33,573 nucleotides of DNA from an uncultured Prevotellaceae bacterium (GTDB taxonomy: Bacteria; Bacteroidota; Bacteroidia; Bacteroidales; Bacteroidaceae). This document shows positions 15,632 through 24,493 of the stretch, one piece after another. Position 1 is the stretch's first letter. The number at the start of each line of letters is the position of its first letter. The stretch covers positions 1 to 33,573 of the forward strand of contig CACYYG010000029.1 of the NCBI GenBank assembly GCA_902778535.1. The letters run 5' to 3'. Below the pieces are notes generated by a model. That model saw nothing but the letters and a program-made list of their open reading frames with translations. It had not been told where the DNA came from and ran no database searches. Made by a program: the position numbers and the translations under genes.

Positions 15632-15681
15632 CAAAAAAATCTGTAAACTACTGCGAATAGTGCTTAATTTTGCATAAAGAA

Positions 15682-15713
15682 TTTGTTCGCGTGCAGCTTT
15701 CTGCTTACATTTG
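15682..15713 (+). promoter_or_regulatory. Promoter of the small secreted protein, close to a leaderless start
   Basis: TTTG at 15682-15685, a 20-bp spacer, then TACATTTG at 15706-15713. The ATG at 15719 begins only 6 bp after the -7 element, about where transcription should start. Confidence 0.6.
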
Positions 15714-15718
15714 CAAAG

Positions 15719-16219
15719 ATGAAAGCTGCAAGGCTCATGCTTTTCCTGCTCTTCGTGTGTGTAACTACTGCAACGGCACAGCGCAGGATTGTGACGGTCG
15801 ATATAGAGACTGGCACTCCTTTGAAGGGCGTCAATGTGCAGAGCCATCACTTCGCAGCCGTCACCGACTCGCTGGGCTACGTCACCATTCCTGACACCCT
15901 TCACACCTTCCTCTTTTCCCATGTCAACTACGAGAGCAGTCTGATTAACACCTATCAGACTGCCGACACCGTGTTCCTCATCTCCAAGCTGAACAACCTT
16001 GGCGAGGTGCTGGTGCTGGGCAAGGGAAAGAAAGAGGACGACGGCATGAGCGAACTGGAACGCAGGATCAAGAAGCAAGCCAAAATCGAGGCGGAGCTGG
16101 CCGGCGCCAATCCCAACGGCAATCTCTTCGGCCTGCTGAGCTATCTCATTCCCAAGAAATGGAAAAACAGGAAGGAGAACAAGCGCAAGCGGCATCAGGA
16201 AATACTTGACAATTACTAA
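15719..16219 (+). CDS. Small secreted protein with CarboxypepD_reg-like domain
   Basis: A 166-residue exported protein. The start at 15719 gives a clean signal peptide (MKAARLMLFLLF, ending TATAQ); a TTG start at 15683 would place the promoter inside the gene. Residues about 22-100 look like the carboxypeptidase regulatory-like beta-sandwich common in Bacteroidetes surface proteins: TVDIETGTPLKGVNVQ, TDSLGYVTIPD and the TVFLISKLNNLGEVLV ending usual before TonB-dependent receptor plugs. No receptor follows; the C-terminal third is highly basic (KKWKNRKENKRKRHQ). Function unknown. The histidine kinase starts 11 bp downstream. Confidence 0.75.
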   Translation: MKAARLMLFLLFVCVTTATAQRRIVTVDIETGTPLKGVNVQSHHFAAVTDSLGYVTIPDTLHTFLFSHVNYESSLINTYQTADTVFLISKLNNLGEVLVLGKGKKEDDGMSELERRIKKQAKIEAELAGANPNGNLFGLLSYLIPKKWKNRKENKRKRHQEILDNY

Positions 16220-16230
16220 GCTATTGGAGT

Positions 16231-17370
16231 ATGCAGTGGACTGACCGGATAAGACAGGTGAAAATTATCCTTGTGGTGGCTGCCGTGGCAATTGCCGCAG
16301 CGTCGCTGTTCGTCAGTCACAAGCTGGTGAGCGACCTGAAACAAGAGGAGCGGTCGAAGATGGACCTTTGGGCAAAGGCCATGAAATACATCAACGAAGT
16401 GGTGGATGAGAAAGGCCTTTCGCTGGCTCTTGAGTTCATTCAGAGCAACACCACCATTCCCGTTGTCGTGACCGATGCGAATGGGCAGGTGCTCGATTCC
16501 CGTAATATTGAAGACACAGCCAGAGTGGAGACATTTGCACAGCAGATGCGCGCTGCCGGCGACACCATCCCCATCGACCTGGGCGAAGGCGACTACCTGC
16601 TGGTGTGCTACGACGAGTCGACGCTGCTGAAGCGCTTGACACAATATCCTTACTGGCAGCTCGGCATCGTGATGATCTTCGTCGTCGTGGCCATCTTCGC
16701 CCTGCTCTCCAGCAAGCGCGCCGAACAGAACAAGGTGTGGGTGGGCCTGTCGAAGGAGACGGCTCACCAGCTGGGCACGCCCATCTCGAGCCTGATGGCC
16801 TGGACTGAAATGCTGAAAGAGTCCTATCCCAAGGATGAACTCATCCCCGAGATGGAGCAAGACGTGAAGCGGCTGGAGCGCATTGCCGAGCGCTTCTCGA
16901 AAATCGGCTCAAAGCCAGAACCTGTGGATGAATCGATGAACACCGTCCTCGACCATGTCATCGACTACATGAACAAGCGCACGTCACAGAAAGTGAGCAT
17001 CAGCGGTCACTACCCGAGCCGCGACGTCATCGTCAAGATAAACGCCTCATTGTTTGAATGGGTCATCGAAAACCTCTGCAAGAACGCTGTCGATGCCATG
17101 GAAGGCCAGCCCGGCAAGATTGACCTGTGGCTACTTGAGGAAGACGACATCGTGGCCGTAGAGGTTGTAGACACGGGCAAGGGAATCAAGAAGAAGAATG
17201 TGGGCAACGTGTTCCGGCCGGGCTTCACCACGAAGAAGCGCGGCTGGGGCCTGGGCCTGTCGTTGGCAAAGCGCATCGTAGAGGAATATCATCGCGGACG
17301 CATCTTTGTCAAAGAGTCAGAAGTGGGCCGTGGCACCACCTTCCGCATAGAGCTGAAGCGAACGACATAA
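16231..17370 (+). CDS. Sensor histidine kinase without a neighbouring response regulator
   Basis: A 379-residue inner-membrane kinase. Membrane helices lie at about residues 10-30 and 138-160, with a periplasmic sensing region of about 105 residues between. The kinase core shows the H-box ETAHQLGTPISSL with phospho-acceptor H179, the N-box ENLCKNAVDAM (N285), G1 VDTGKGIKKKN, the FRPGFTTK F-box and G2 GWGLGLSLAKRIV. There is no HAMP or receiver domain and no response regulator in the window, so the partner must be elsewhere. It probably forms an operon with the small secreted protein, whose product lies in the same compartment as the sensor domain. Confidence 0.9.
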   Translation: MQWTDRIRQVKIILVVAAVAIAAASLFVSHKLVSDLKQEERSKMDLWAKAMKYINEVVDEKGLSLALEFIQSNTTIPVVVTDANGQVLDSRNIEDTARVETFAQQMRAAGDTIPIDLGEGDYLLVCYDESTLLKRLTQYPYWQLGIVMIFVVVAIFALLSSKRAEQNKVWVGLSKETAHQLGTPISSLMAWTEMLKESYPKDELIPEMEQDVKRLERIAERFSKIGSKPEPVDESMNTVLDHVIDYMNKRTSQKVSISGHYPSRDVIVKINASLFEWVIENLCKNAVDAMEGQPGKIDLWLLEEDDIVAVEVVDTGKGIKKKNVGNVFRPGFTTKKRGWGLGLSLAKRIVEEYHRGRIFVKESEVGRGTTFRIELKRTT

Positions 17371-17405
17371 GCTCGTGCCTTTTAGCCGGACAACCAAAAA
17401 CGACA

Positions 17406-17542
17406 ACGACAAAGTGTTTCAAAGCATCGGCAGCACTTGAAACAAAGTGTTTCAAACTTTTTCTGCCAATGAAACACTTTGTTTCAGCCGTAGAAACAAA
17501 GTGTTTTTACGGTCGAAACAAAGTGTTTCAAGCACAGATACA
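17406..17542. repeat. Cluster 2 of the GAAACA-AAG-TGTTTC interrupted palindrome, inverted
   Basis: Five 15-bp copies start at 17406 (degenerate), 17439, 17471, 17493 (last base T) and 17515, with steps of 33, 32, 22 and 22 bp. Read on the minus strand this is the order of cluster 1: an edge TGTATCTGTGCTT (17530-17542), copies 22 bp apart, then copies about 32 bp apart. The 7-nt spacers agctgta-like (agccgta, tacggtc) resemble tacggcc of cluster 1. The cluster opens the roughly 570-bp gap before mod. Confidence 0.9.
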
Positions 17543-17594
17543 GTTATAGGCATCTTGTTTTATACAACCATGTGTGTTTTTTCGGGCAAATATG

Positions 17595-17624
17595 TTGGGG
17601 ATTCAAAATCTTTTTGTACATTTG
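17595..17624 (+). promoter_or_regulatory. Promoter ahead of the structured leader and mod
   Basis: TTG at 17595-17597, a 19-bp spacer, then TACATTTG followed by C at 17617-17624. A transcript from here would carry a leader of over 300 nt before mod, or be a separate small RNA. Confidence 0.55.
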
Positions 17625-17635
17625 CAGCAAGTATC

Positions 17636-17857
17636 GCCGATACGTCGATAAATCGGCAAATGACTTCAGATCATAAATCCCTGGGCGCAGGGTGGCGGTA
17701 TGACTTTCGTGGGTAAAACTTTAGCGTTGGCTATTATTCAAGATGTTCCGAAACTTGCAGGTAGAAAGAACTCATCAAGTAATAATGGACGCGCTCACTG
17801 TATAGTGGGCGTTTTCCTGTTTCTTGATGAAGGTTTCCTGCAAGTACCTGGAACATC
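17636..17857 (+). ncRNA. Candidate structured RNA or leader upstream of mod
   Basis: Three nested or serial hairpins follow the promoter. GCCGAT (17636-17641) pairs with ATCGGC near 17652-17657. CCCTG/CAGGG enclose GGCG near 17680. A large imperfect stem then runs from 17742 to 17857: GATGTTCC, ACTTGCAGG and TCATCAAG (17742-17749, 17753-17761, 17772-17779) pair with CTTGATGA, CCTGCAAGT and GGAACATC (17823-17830, 17837-17845, 17850-17857), 25 Watson-Crick pairs. Its loop holds CGCTCACT-GTAT-AGTGGGCG followed by TTTT. ACTTGCAGG recurs at 17889-17897. It matches no RNA family I know. It could be a small RNA, an attenuator of mod, or a MITE-like inverted repeat. Confidence 0.4.
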
Positions 17858-17945
17858 AAACGGGGATTCGTCCACGTTTTGTGTCTGTACTTGCAGGAAT
17901 CATTTTTGTTTGGTGGCACGGCGCATTATAAAACTATAATGCTAC

Positions 17946-19850
17946 ATGGCTAAATCATTGATTGAAGAGCTGCCCCGCATCGTGAGCGAGGGCAGGCGTG
18001 AGGCTGCCCAGATACTGGAGCGGCTGAGTAGTGGCACGCAGATTGGTCTGCAGACTAACGAGCTGGTGCTGCCGAGTAAGGACGTGAGCGGACTGTTCAA
18101 AGGCAGTACGCCGCAGATTCCCAATGCCTTTAACATGGCTGGCGGCAATGGTGACGGATGGATGAACCGCCTCATCTATGGTGACAATCTCTTGGCGATG
18201 CAGGCCCTGCTGGCTGGAGATGCCCAGACGGGGTTGCCCTCGCTTCGCGGAAAAGTCGATTTGATATACATTGACCCGCCGTTTGACTCTAAAGCGGATT
18301 ATCGAACGAAGATTTCTCTGCCTGGAACGGATATTCAGCAAAAGCCAACGGTCATTGAGCAGTTTGCGTATGCAGATACTTGGGAAGAAGGGACTATATC
18401 TTACTTGAGAATGATGTATTCAAGACTTATTCTGATGAAAGAATTGCTTTCAGATAAAGGAACTATTTATCTTCATATTGACTGGCATACATCTTCTTAT
18501 GTAAAGATACTTCTTGATGATATTTTTGGAAAAGATAATTTTAGGAACGAAATAGCATGGTGCTATACTGCCGCAAGCAATACGGGAAAGGACTTTCCCA
18601 AAAAACACGATACAATATATAGATATAGCAAATCCGATGCTTATATTTTCAATAAGGACATAATAAGAATTCCTTATGCCGAAGGAAGTATCGATAGAGC
18701 GAATCGGAATGTAATTGCCCGTGAAGGTATGAAATTTAATGCAATAGTACTAAACGATAGAGGTAAAGTCCCTGAAGACTGGTGGGTTGATGTTCAAAGG
18801 GCTGCAAGGTATCCAGGGGAAGTCGTTGGTTACGCTACTCAAAAGCCAGAGAAGCTCCTCGAACGCATCATCAAAGCTTCCTCCAACGAAGGCGACCTCG
18901 TTTGCGACTTCTTCGGCGGCAGCGGCACAACGGCAGCAGTAGCCGAGCGATTGGGCAGACGCTGGATAACCTGCGACATCGGCAAGCCTGCATCATTGGT
19001 GATGCGCAAGAGGTTTATTGACCAAGAGGTGAAGCCTTTCCTCTATCAGAGCATCGGCGACTATCAGAAGGAGGCATTTAAGAACAACAAGCGCTATAAG
19101 CATGTGGGCGACTTGAGCCAAGTGGTGTTGGGGCTGTATGGCGCGCTGCCCTTTACACCTGAGCAGACGAACGACCGTAACTTCGGATATATAAAAGGTA
19201 CGCGAACGCTGGTGATGGTGGATTCGCCTAATCGTCTGACAACTGCTGCCACTATCCGCAAGGCCGTAGAGGCCAAGGCGAGTCTGCTTGGTGGCGATTG
19301 GGAAAAGGTGGTCGTGCTGGGGTGGAACTTCGCCTTCGACATTTCGCAGGCCATACAGAAATACCAGAACTCTAACGTAGAGGTATTGGTGATTCCGCCT
19401 GACCTGCTGGATAAACTGGCCAAGAAGGGCTACAAGAAACTGATAGACGACAGGAGCGTGCGCTTCTCGTCGCTGCAATATTTGGTGGCAAAGCCGTTAG
19501 TGGTGACACCGGCAGGCGAGCTGGACGAAATAGACGTGGAGCTGGAGAACTATGTGCTGCTGTCGCCCGACAACATTCCGCTGGACGATAAGGATAAGGA
19601 AAAACTAAAAGAGGTGTTGGAGCGCGACCCGCTCTCACTGATAGAATACTGGAGCATTGACCCCGACTATGACGGGGTGACTTTCCGCTCTACTTGGCAG
19701 GACTATAGAGAAAATATTGAGAATGACAACGACCCGCTGCACTGTGTCTATAAGACCCGTTTAAGAGTGCCACACAAAGGAAGTCGGCAAGTGTGCATTA
19801 AGGCTGTGGATGTGTTTGGTTTTGAAAGTCAGGTGGTAGAGAGCGTATGA
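17946..19850 (+). CDS. mod: Type III-like R-M adenine methyltransferase (Mod)
   Basis: A 634-residue beta-class N6-adenine DNA methyltransferase. The catalytic DPPF (110-113, in [10 protein letters not shown]) precedes the AdoMet-binding FGGSGTT (323-329), the order used by Mod subunits. The stretch between them is the target-recognition region; a C-terminal domain of about 290 residues follows. Mod sets the sequence specificity, protects host DNA and partners the Res nuclease encoded at 20455. The middle (about 18290-18850) is strongly AT-rich: hand counts give 27% GC in 18481-18540 and 18601-18660, against 58% in 18001-18060 and 63% in 18901-18960. This suggests an exchanged recognition domain. 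Only 2 bp separate its stop from the convergent toxin stop. Confidence 0.92.
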   Translation: MAKSLIEELPRIVSEGRREAAQILERLSSGTQIGLQTNELVLPSKDVSGLFKGSTPQIPNAFNMAGGNGDGWMNRLIYGDNLLAMQALLAGDAQTGLPSLRGKVDLIYIDPPFDSKADYRTKISLPGTDIQQKPTVIEQFAYADTWEEGTISYLRMMYSRLILMKELLSDKGTIYLHIDWHTSSYVKILLDDIFGKDNFRNEIAWCYTAASNTGKDFPKKHDTIYRYSKSDAYIFNKDIIRIPYAEGSIDRANRNVIAREGMKFNAIVLNDRGKVPEDWWVDVQRAARYPGEVVGYATQKPEKLLERIIKASSNEGDLVCDFFGGSGTTAAVAERLGRRWITCDIGKPASLVMRKRFIDQEVKPFLYQSIGDYQKEAFKNNKRYKHVGDLSQVVLGLYGALPFTPEQTNDRNFGYIKGTRTLVMVDSPNRLTTAATIRKAVEAKASLLGGDWEKVVVLGWNFAFDISQAIQKYQNSNVEVLVIPPDLLDKLAKKGYKKLIDDRSVRFSSLQYLVAKPLVVTPAGELDEIDVELENYVLLSPDNIPLDDKDKEKLKEVLERDPLSLIEYWSIDPDYDGVTFRSTWQDYRENIENDNDPLHCVYKTRLRVPHKGSRQVCIKAVDVFGFESQVVESV

Positions 19851-19852
19851 GG

Positions 19853-20125
19853 CTATTTGTCGTAGTAATGGCCGTAGGCAGCAAGGACATCAACATGGAC
19901 TTCCGTCTCAAAGATTTGATAGATAAGTCTGTGTTTCTTCGTAATTGTCCTGCTCCACTGTCCACTACGGTCACCCTTCAACGGTTCTGGATGGCCCGTG
20001 CCTGTACGGGGATGATGCACCAATTCGTTAATCAGCTTAACAGCTTTATTAAAAGCCGCTGGTTCGCTACGGCGCAACTTTGCCAAATCTATTTCGGCCT
20101 CCTCAGAATAAACGATGTCATACAT
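19853..20125 (-). CDS. yoeB: YoeB-type mRNA interferase toxin
   Basis: A 90-residue toxin of the Txe/YoeB family, which binds the ribosome and cuts mRNA at the A site. Family blocks are all present: GTGHPEPLKG, SGQWSRTIT, KKHRLIYQI and the GHYY terminus. The catalytic residues of E. coli YoeB (E46, R65, H83, Y84) correspond to E47, R66, H86 and Y87, so it should be active. It lies downstream of its antitoxin gene with a 3-bp gap and runs towards mod. Both sit on the strand opposite to mod and res, exactly between them. Confidence 0.92.
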   Translation of the reverse strand: MYDIVYSEEAEIDLAKLRRSEPAAFNKAVKLINELVHHPRTGTGHPEPLKGDRSGQWSRTITKKHRLIYQIFETEVHVDVLAAYGHYYDK

Positions 20126-20128
20126 ATA

Positions 20129-20383
20129 TCAAAGCGAGTTAAGCCATGCATTCATTTCTTCTGGATTGGAAAAGCGCTTGCATTTGCCTTGCCTGATTTC
20201 CTCACGAGCCTTATCCACACGGGCAAAGAATTCCTCTTTCGTCATCAGTGTGGGGTCTTCCTTTTCTTTTACCAGTTTCTTGGCATACCGGGTCAGGCGC
20301 TTCATCAGCGGCTCGCAGTCTGCTATAGCACCGATGCTTTGCCAGAGTTCTGTGTTCATTGCGTTTAACTGTACTGCTGTCAT
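20129..20383 (-). CDS. Antitoxin partner of the YoeB-type toxin
   Basis: An 84-residue acidic/basic helical protein immediately upstream of the toxin gene. It does not show a plain YefM/Phd N-terminus, but size, order and the C-terminal stretch (SNPEEMNAWLNSL) fit antitoxins that wrap around YoeB/RelE toxins. Start at 20383 (MTAVQLNAMN) is chosen because the promoter lies just upstream; MNTELW at 20359 is an alternative, and the frame runs open to 20437 through the promoter. It would neutralise the toxin and probably repress the pair. Function rests on context. Confidence 0.75.
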   Translation of the reverse strand: MTAVQLNAMNTELWQSIGAIADCEPLMKRLTRYAKKLVKEKEDPTLMTKEEFFARVDKAREEIRQGKCKRFSNPEEMNAWLNSL

Positions 20384-20407
20384 AACACTAACTTTTTGAT
20401 TCGTTTG

Positions 20408-20438
20408 CAAAAATAAGCATATTTCCTGAAATGACAAA
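20408..20438 (-). promoter_or_regulatory. Promoter of the toxin-antitoxin operon
   Basis: On the minus strand TTTG (20438-20435), a spacer of exactly 19 bp and TATTTTTG (20415-20408): a full consensus match. It sits in the 71-bp gap before res, reading away from res. No comparable promoter for res is seen in this gap. Confidence 0.7.
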
Positions 20439-20454
20439 ATAAAAAAACATAATT

Positions 20455-23355
20455 ATGAATACTAACAATACTAATGCCTCGCTGGAACTAGCCAAACGGC
20501 TGAACGAAACGGTAAATGATGCTTGGGAAAGTGGTGAGCTATTGGAACTGGTGACTCCCACAACACAAACCCTGTTGAAATGGTGGTTTTCAGAAGAATA
20601 CTGCTCACAGCGCAAACAGAACTTCCATGCAGGACAGCGGCAGGCCATCCTCAACATCATCTATCTGCACGAAGTGTTTGGCGTAAAGAATGTACTACAA
20701 TACTATGAGCAGCTGACACCTGACCTGATGCCCGTCGTGGAACTGGGAACCTTGGGACAGAAGAAATACCAGATGCCTAAGTATGCTGTTAAGATGGCAA
20801 CAGGTACAGGTAAGACATGGGTGATGCATGCCCTGCTGCTTTGGCAAATGCTGAATGCCAGACACGAGGACGTGAAGAGCGGACGTTTTACGAAGAACTT
20901 TTTGATCGTGGCTCCTGGCCTGATTGTTTATGACCGCCTGTTGGATGCTTTTTGTGGGCGGATGCAGCGAGACAAGGAGGAGCGAAACATTGAGACCAAT
21001 GACTTCTATATGAATCAGGAAGTATTTATTCCCGTGCATTATCGGCAGGAGGTCTTTTCGTTTATCCAGAACAATGTGGTGACGAAGGAGGAAGGCATCG
21101 GGCGCAAGACGACGGGCGACGGACTGATAGCCCTGACGAACTGGCATCTGTTTGAGAACCAGATAGAGGAAGAAGCTACAGGCGAAGACGGAGAACTGAC
21201 GCCCTCGGAGATTGTAGAGCAATTACTTCCTATCCGCCCCGGCAAGGCTGCCGGCAATGACTTGGGAATGTTGGACCGTCGCTATCTGCGTGGCTCAGAG
21301 CTGGAATATCTGGCAGACTTGGAGGATATCATGGTCATCAATGACGAGGCACACCATATCCACGAACTGAAACGCAACGGCGAGATTGAGGAAGTGGAAT
21401 GGCAGAAAGGACTGAATGTCATTGCTGAGAAGAAAGGTGAACAATTCTTCCAAGTAGACTTCTCGGCTACTCCTTACGACCAAAGAGGCTCTGGCAAAAA
21501 AGCGCAAAAATGCTACTTCCCTCACATAGTTGTTGACTTTGACTTGGCAACGGCTATGCGCAAAGGACTGGTAAAGACGCTGCTTTTAGACAGAAGGCAG
21601 GAACTGACAGAGCTGAAGGATCTGGACTATAAGGCAGTGCGTGACGAACGCAACAAGGTTTGCGACCTGAGCGACGGACAGAGGCTGATGCTTCGCGCGG
21701 GGCTGGCAAAGCTAAAAAAACTGGAATCCGACTTCACAACGCTGGATGAGAGGAAGAATCCGAAGATGCTCGTCATCTGTGAAGACACTTCTGTGGCTCC
21801 CTTTGTCAATCAGTTGATGCTGGAGGATGGCCTGTCACAAGAAGATGTTGTTACCATTGACAGCAATGCCAAAGGAGAAGTCTCAGAGGAGGAATGGAAG
21901 GAAACCAAGAAGAAGCTCTTCGACATTGACAAATATAAGAAACCCAAGGTCATCATCTCTGTGCTGATGCTGCGTGAGGGTTTCGACGTGAACAATATCT
22001 GTGTCATCGTGCCGCTGCGCTCGTCGGAGGCTCCCATTTTGTTAGAACAGATTATTGGACGTGGATTGCGTCTGATGTGGCGTGAGCCTGACTATCAGAG
22101 TATCAAGGAAGACGACCGCAAACGGGTGCTACAATTACATACTCAGCCTAAGACCTACATTGATATGCTGAGCATCATAGAGCATCCTTCATTCTTGCAA
22201 TTCTATGAGGAGCTGTTTGCTGAAGGTCTGGCAGTTGAGGATACTGGCGAGACAGGCGAAAGTGGCTCTATTGGCGACTTGATAAAAGTTGGCCTGCGAG
22301 AGGATTACGAACAATTCGACTTTGAATGGCCTATAATTGTGAGAGAGGCCGAGGAGGAATTAGAGGATGTTGAGATAGATATCCGTACCCTCCAGCCTTT
22401 CACAGCATTTCCATTGGAACGGTTGCGCCAGTTCCTGGCACAGGACGGCGAGACGTTCATTTCGCAGGAAGCATTGTCGAAAACGCAGTTCGGACGATAT
22501 AAAGTGACTGCTAACCTATTTACAGCCACCAGTTATAATGAATACCTGCAAAAGTTGCTTCGTACTATTACGTTGAGGTTTGACAGAATCTCTTCACATA
22601 GGGAGATGCCTGTACCTAATTTGCAGATCAACGAGGCCCGAATGATAGCCGTCGTAGACAAATACATCCGTACAAGGCTGTTTGGTCAGCCCTTCAACCC
22701 CTTTAATGGTAGCGATTGGAAGATTCTGTTGTCGAAGGATGCTATCGTCACGAAGCACATCATTGAAGAAATGGCTCGTGCCATCTTCAATATCCAGAAC
22801 AACATTATGACGACGGAGGCACAAGTCCTGCATACTAAGTTCTCGTCAGTAGCTGAAATCAAGATGCGCGAGTCCTATTCGATGGAAGTCCATAAGGCTA
22901 TCTACGAGCGGCTTGGATATCCCACGCATGGCGGAGGATTTGAAAGGTTGTTTATGGAATTCCTGGATAAGGATGGCGAAGTAGAACGTTTCTTGAAAAT
23001 CAACGAAAGCCAGCATCCTTTTGCCGTCATTTACTATATGCGTAAAGACGGTCTGATGGCTACTTATCATCCCGACTTCATCGTGGCCACAGAGAAAAAA
23101 GTGTATCTGATAGAGACAAAGGGCAATGACAAGTTGTTTGACAAGAATGTCCGACAGAAGCAGACGGCAACCGTAGAATGGACACGCAAGATCAACGAGC
23201 TGAAACCAGAGGAAAGGATGAATCGCGAGTGGGAATATGTGCTCATCAGCGAGGACAACTTCTATGGATTGTCAGCTAATGGCGCAACTATTATAGATAT
23301 ATGCGACAGGTGCAAGGTCTCGCTATCTGCTGCTACGGGCGAGCTGTTCATATAG
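20455..23355 (+). CDS. res: Type III-like restriction subunit: superfamily 2 helicase with PD-ExK nuclease (Res)
   Basis: A 966-residue restriction subunit. The helicase core has Walker A ATGTGKT (115-121), the DEAH box (297-300, in MVINDEAHHIHE), motif III FSATPYD (about 338-344), and LREGFDVNNI with QIIGRGLRL (motifs V and VI). Near the C-terminus is a PD-(D/E)xK nuclease site: D874 in HPDFIVA and E887-T-K889 in LIETKGN. It would cleave unmodified DNA after ATP-driven action with Mod. It starts 71 bp after the antitoxin start and is separated from mod by the toxin-antitoxin pair. It may belong to a Res subfamily outside classical EcoP1I/EcoP15I. Confidence 0.92.
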   Translation: MNTNNTNASLELAKRLNETVNDAWESGELLELVTPTTQTLLKWWFSEEYCSQRKQNFHAGQRQAILNIIYLHEVFGVKNVLQYYEQLTPDLMPVVELGTLGQKKYQMPKYAVKMATGTGKTWVMHALLLWQMLNARHEDVKSGRFTKNFLIVAPGLIVYDRLLDAFCGRMQRDKEERNIETNDFYMNQEVFIPVHYRQEVFSFIQNNVVTKEEGIGRKTTGDGLIALTNWHLFENQIEEEATGEDGELTPSEIVEQLLPIRPGKAAGNDLGMLDRRYLRGSELEYLADLEDIMVINDEAHHIHELKRNGEIEEVEWQKGLNVIAEKKGEQFFQVDFSATPYDQRGSGKKAQKCYFPHIVVDFDLATAMRKGLVKTLLLDRRQELTELKDLDYKAVRDERNKVCDLSDGQRLMLRAGLAKLKKLESDFTTLDERKNPKMLVICEDTSVAPFVNQLMLEDGLSQEDVVTIDSNAKGEVSEEEWKETKKKLFDIDKYKKPKVIISVLMLREGFDVNNICVIVPLRSSEAPILLEQIIGRGLRLMWREPDYQSIKEDDRKRVLQLHTQPKTYIDMLSIIEHPSFLQFYEELFAEGLAVEDTGETGESGSIGDLIKVGLREDYEQFDFEWPIIVREAEEELEDVEIDIRTLQPFTAFPLERLRQFLAQDGETFISQEALSKTQFGRYKVTANLFTATSYNEYLQKLLRTITLRFDRISSHREMPVPNLQINEARMIAVVDKYIRTRLFGQPFNPFNGSDWKILLSKDAIVTKHIIEEMARAIFNIQNNIMTTEAQVLHTKFSSVAEIKMRESYSMEVHKAIYERLGYPTHGGGFERLFMEFLDKDGEVERFLKINESQHPFAVIYYMRKDGLMATYHPDFIVATEKKVYLIETKGNDKLFDKNVRQKQTATVEWTRKINELKPEERMNREWEYVLISEDNFYGLSANGATIIDICDRCKVSLSAATGELFI

Positions 23356-23420
23356 ATAATTATAAACATTGACCGTATCTTTCAGATTACTTACTGGGCC
23401 ATTATGCTGAGTAATACAAC

Positions 23421-23470
23421 AAATCCGACAAAAACGAGCTATAAAGTTGTCGTTCTTGTCGGATTTTTTG
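23421..23470. terminator. Strong bidirectional terminator between res and fabH
   Basis: A 17-bp stem with one mismatch: AAATCCGACAAAAACGA (23421-23437) pairs with TCGTTCTTGTCGGATTT (23450-23466). The T run beyond serves res and the opposite strand is equally U-ending for fabH. It closes the R-M island. Confidence 0.85.
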
Positions 23471-23491
23471 AAAATGTTGATTCGCCCGGCC

Positions 23492-24493
23492 TTACTTTCC
23501 GTCGTAACCCCAGCGATAATAGTTGGCGCCGTGTACGAATCCTGCTCCGAAGGCGGTCATGATGATGTTGTCGCCTTTGCGCAGCTTCGACTCGTATTCC
23601 CACAATGCCAGGGGAATGGTGGCTGCTGAAGTATTGCCAAAGTGCTCAATGTTCACCATCACCTTCTCCATCGGGAGTTCCAGGCGCTTGGCCACGGCCT
23701 CGATGATGCGCATGTTGGCCTGATGCGGGATGATCCACTGGATGTTGTCCTTCGTCAGCCCGTTGCGCTCGGCTATGAGTGCACTGTCTGCCGACATGTT
23801 GGTCACGGCATAGCGGAACACGGTGCGTCCTTCCTGATAGGTGAAGTGCATACGGTGGTCAACGGTGAAGTGGCTGGCAGGACTGACGCTGCCTCCTGCC
23901 TTCATGTGCAGGAAAGGCAGGCCGATGCCGTCGGTGCGCAGATAGGAGTCCATCAGTCCGACGCCCTCCTCCTCTGTGGCTTCCAGCAGTACGGCTCCTG
24001 CGCCGTCGCCGAAAAGCGGACAAGTAGAACGATCCTTGTAGTCAGTGGCTGACGACATCTTGTCGGCGCCTATGAGGATAATCTTCTTGTAGCGTCCGCT
24101 CTGAATCATCGAAGTAACGACGTCGAGTGAGTAGATGAATCCGCAGCAGGCGGCCCAGAAATCAAAGGCCATAGCGTTTTTCAGCCCCAGCTTTCCGATG
24201 ACGATGCTGGCGGTGGAGGGGAAATGATAGTCGGACGTCGATGTGGCCACTACCAGCGCATCAATCTCATCGGGGTTCACTCCCGTTTTCTTAATGAGCT
24301 GTTTGGCGGCCTTGCGCGCCATATAAGAAGTGCCGAGACCCTCTTCTGTGAGGATTCGGCGCTCCTTGATTCCGACACGCGTCATAATCCATTCATCGTT
24401 GGTGTCTACCATGCGCGACAGCTCCTCGTTGGTGAGGACGTAGTCGGGCACATAGCCTCCGATGCCCGTGATGACAGCGTTGATCTTTCCCAT
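23492..24493 (-). CDS. fabH: 3-oxoacyl-[acyl-carrier-protein] synthase III
   Basis: A 333-residue FabH, which starts fatty-acid synthesis by condensing an acyl-CoA with malonyl-ACP in the cytoplasm. The catalytic triad shows as C116 (in FWAACCGF), H257 ([10 protein letters not shown]) and N287 ([12 protein letters not shown]). The usual AACSG reads AACCG here, with a second Cys after the nucleophile. Its start overlaps the rpmF stop by one base, giving tight translational coupling in a yceD-rpmF-fabH operon. Confidence 0.97.
   Translation of the reverse strand: MGKINAVITGIGGYVPDYVLTNEELSRMVDTNDEWIMTRVGIKERRILTEEGLGTSYMARKAAKQLIKKTGVNPDEIDALVVATSTSDYHFPSTASIVIGKLGLKNAMAFDFWAACCGFIYSLDVVTSMIQSGRYKKIILIGADKMSSATDYKDRSTCPLFGDGAGAVLLEATEEEGVGLMDSYLRTDGIGLPFLHMKAGGSVSPASHFTVDHRMHFTYQEGRTVFRYAVTNMSADSALIAERNGLTKDNIQWIIPHQANMRIIEAVAKRLELPMEKVMVNIEHFGNTSAATIPLALWEYESKLRKGDNIIMTAFGAGFVHGANYYRWGYDGK

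Noticed and set aside
17742-17857. Integron attC site, retron msr-msd or invertible promoter
   Set aside because: There are no attC R-box ends, no reverse transcriptase and no recombinase gene nearby. The arms are imperfect and too close for a typical inversion switch.
17700-17939. 79-codon open frame in the gap before mod
   Set aside because: It runs through the large stem-loop, shows no gene-like codon bias and no recognisable motif. It is best explained as chance within the structured leader.
17910-17940. sigma-70 style promoter (TTGGTG and TATAAT) just before mod
   Set aside because: The spacing is 19 bp and this consensus is not the one used by Bacteroidetes; the TACATTTG element upstream fits better.
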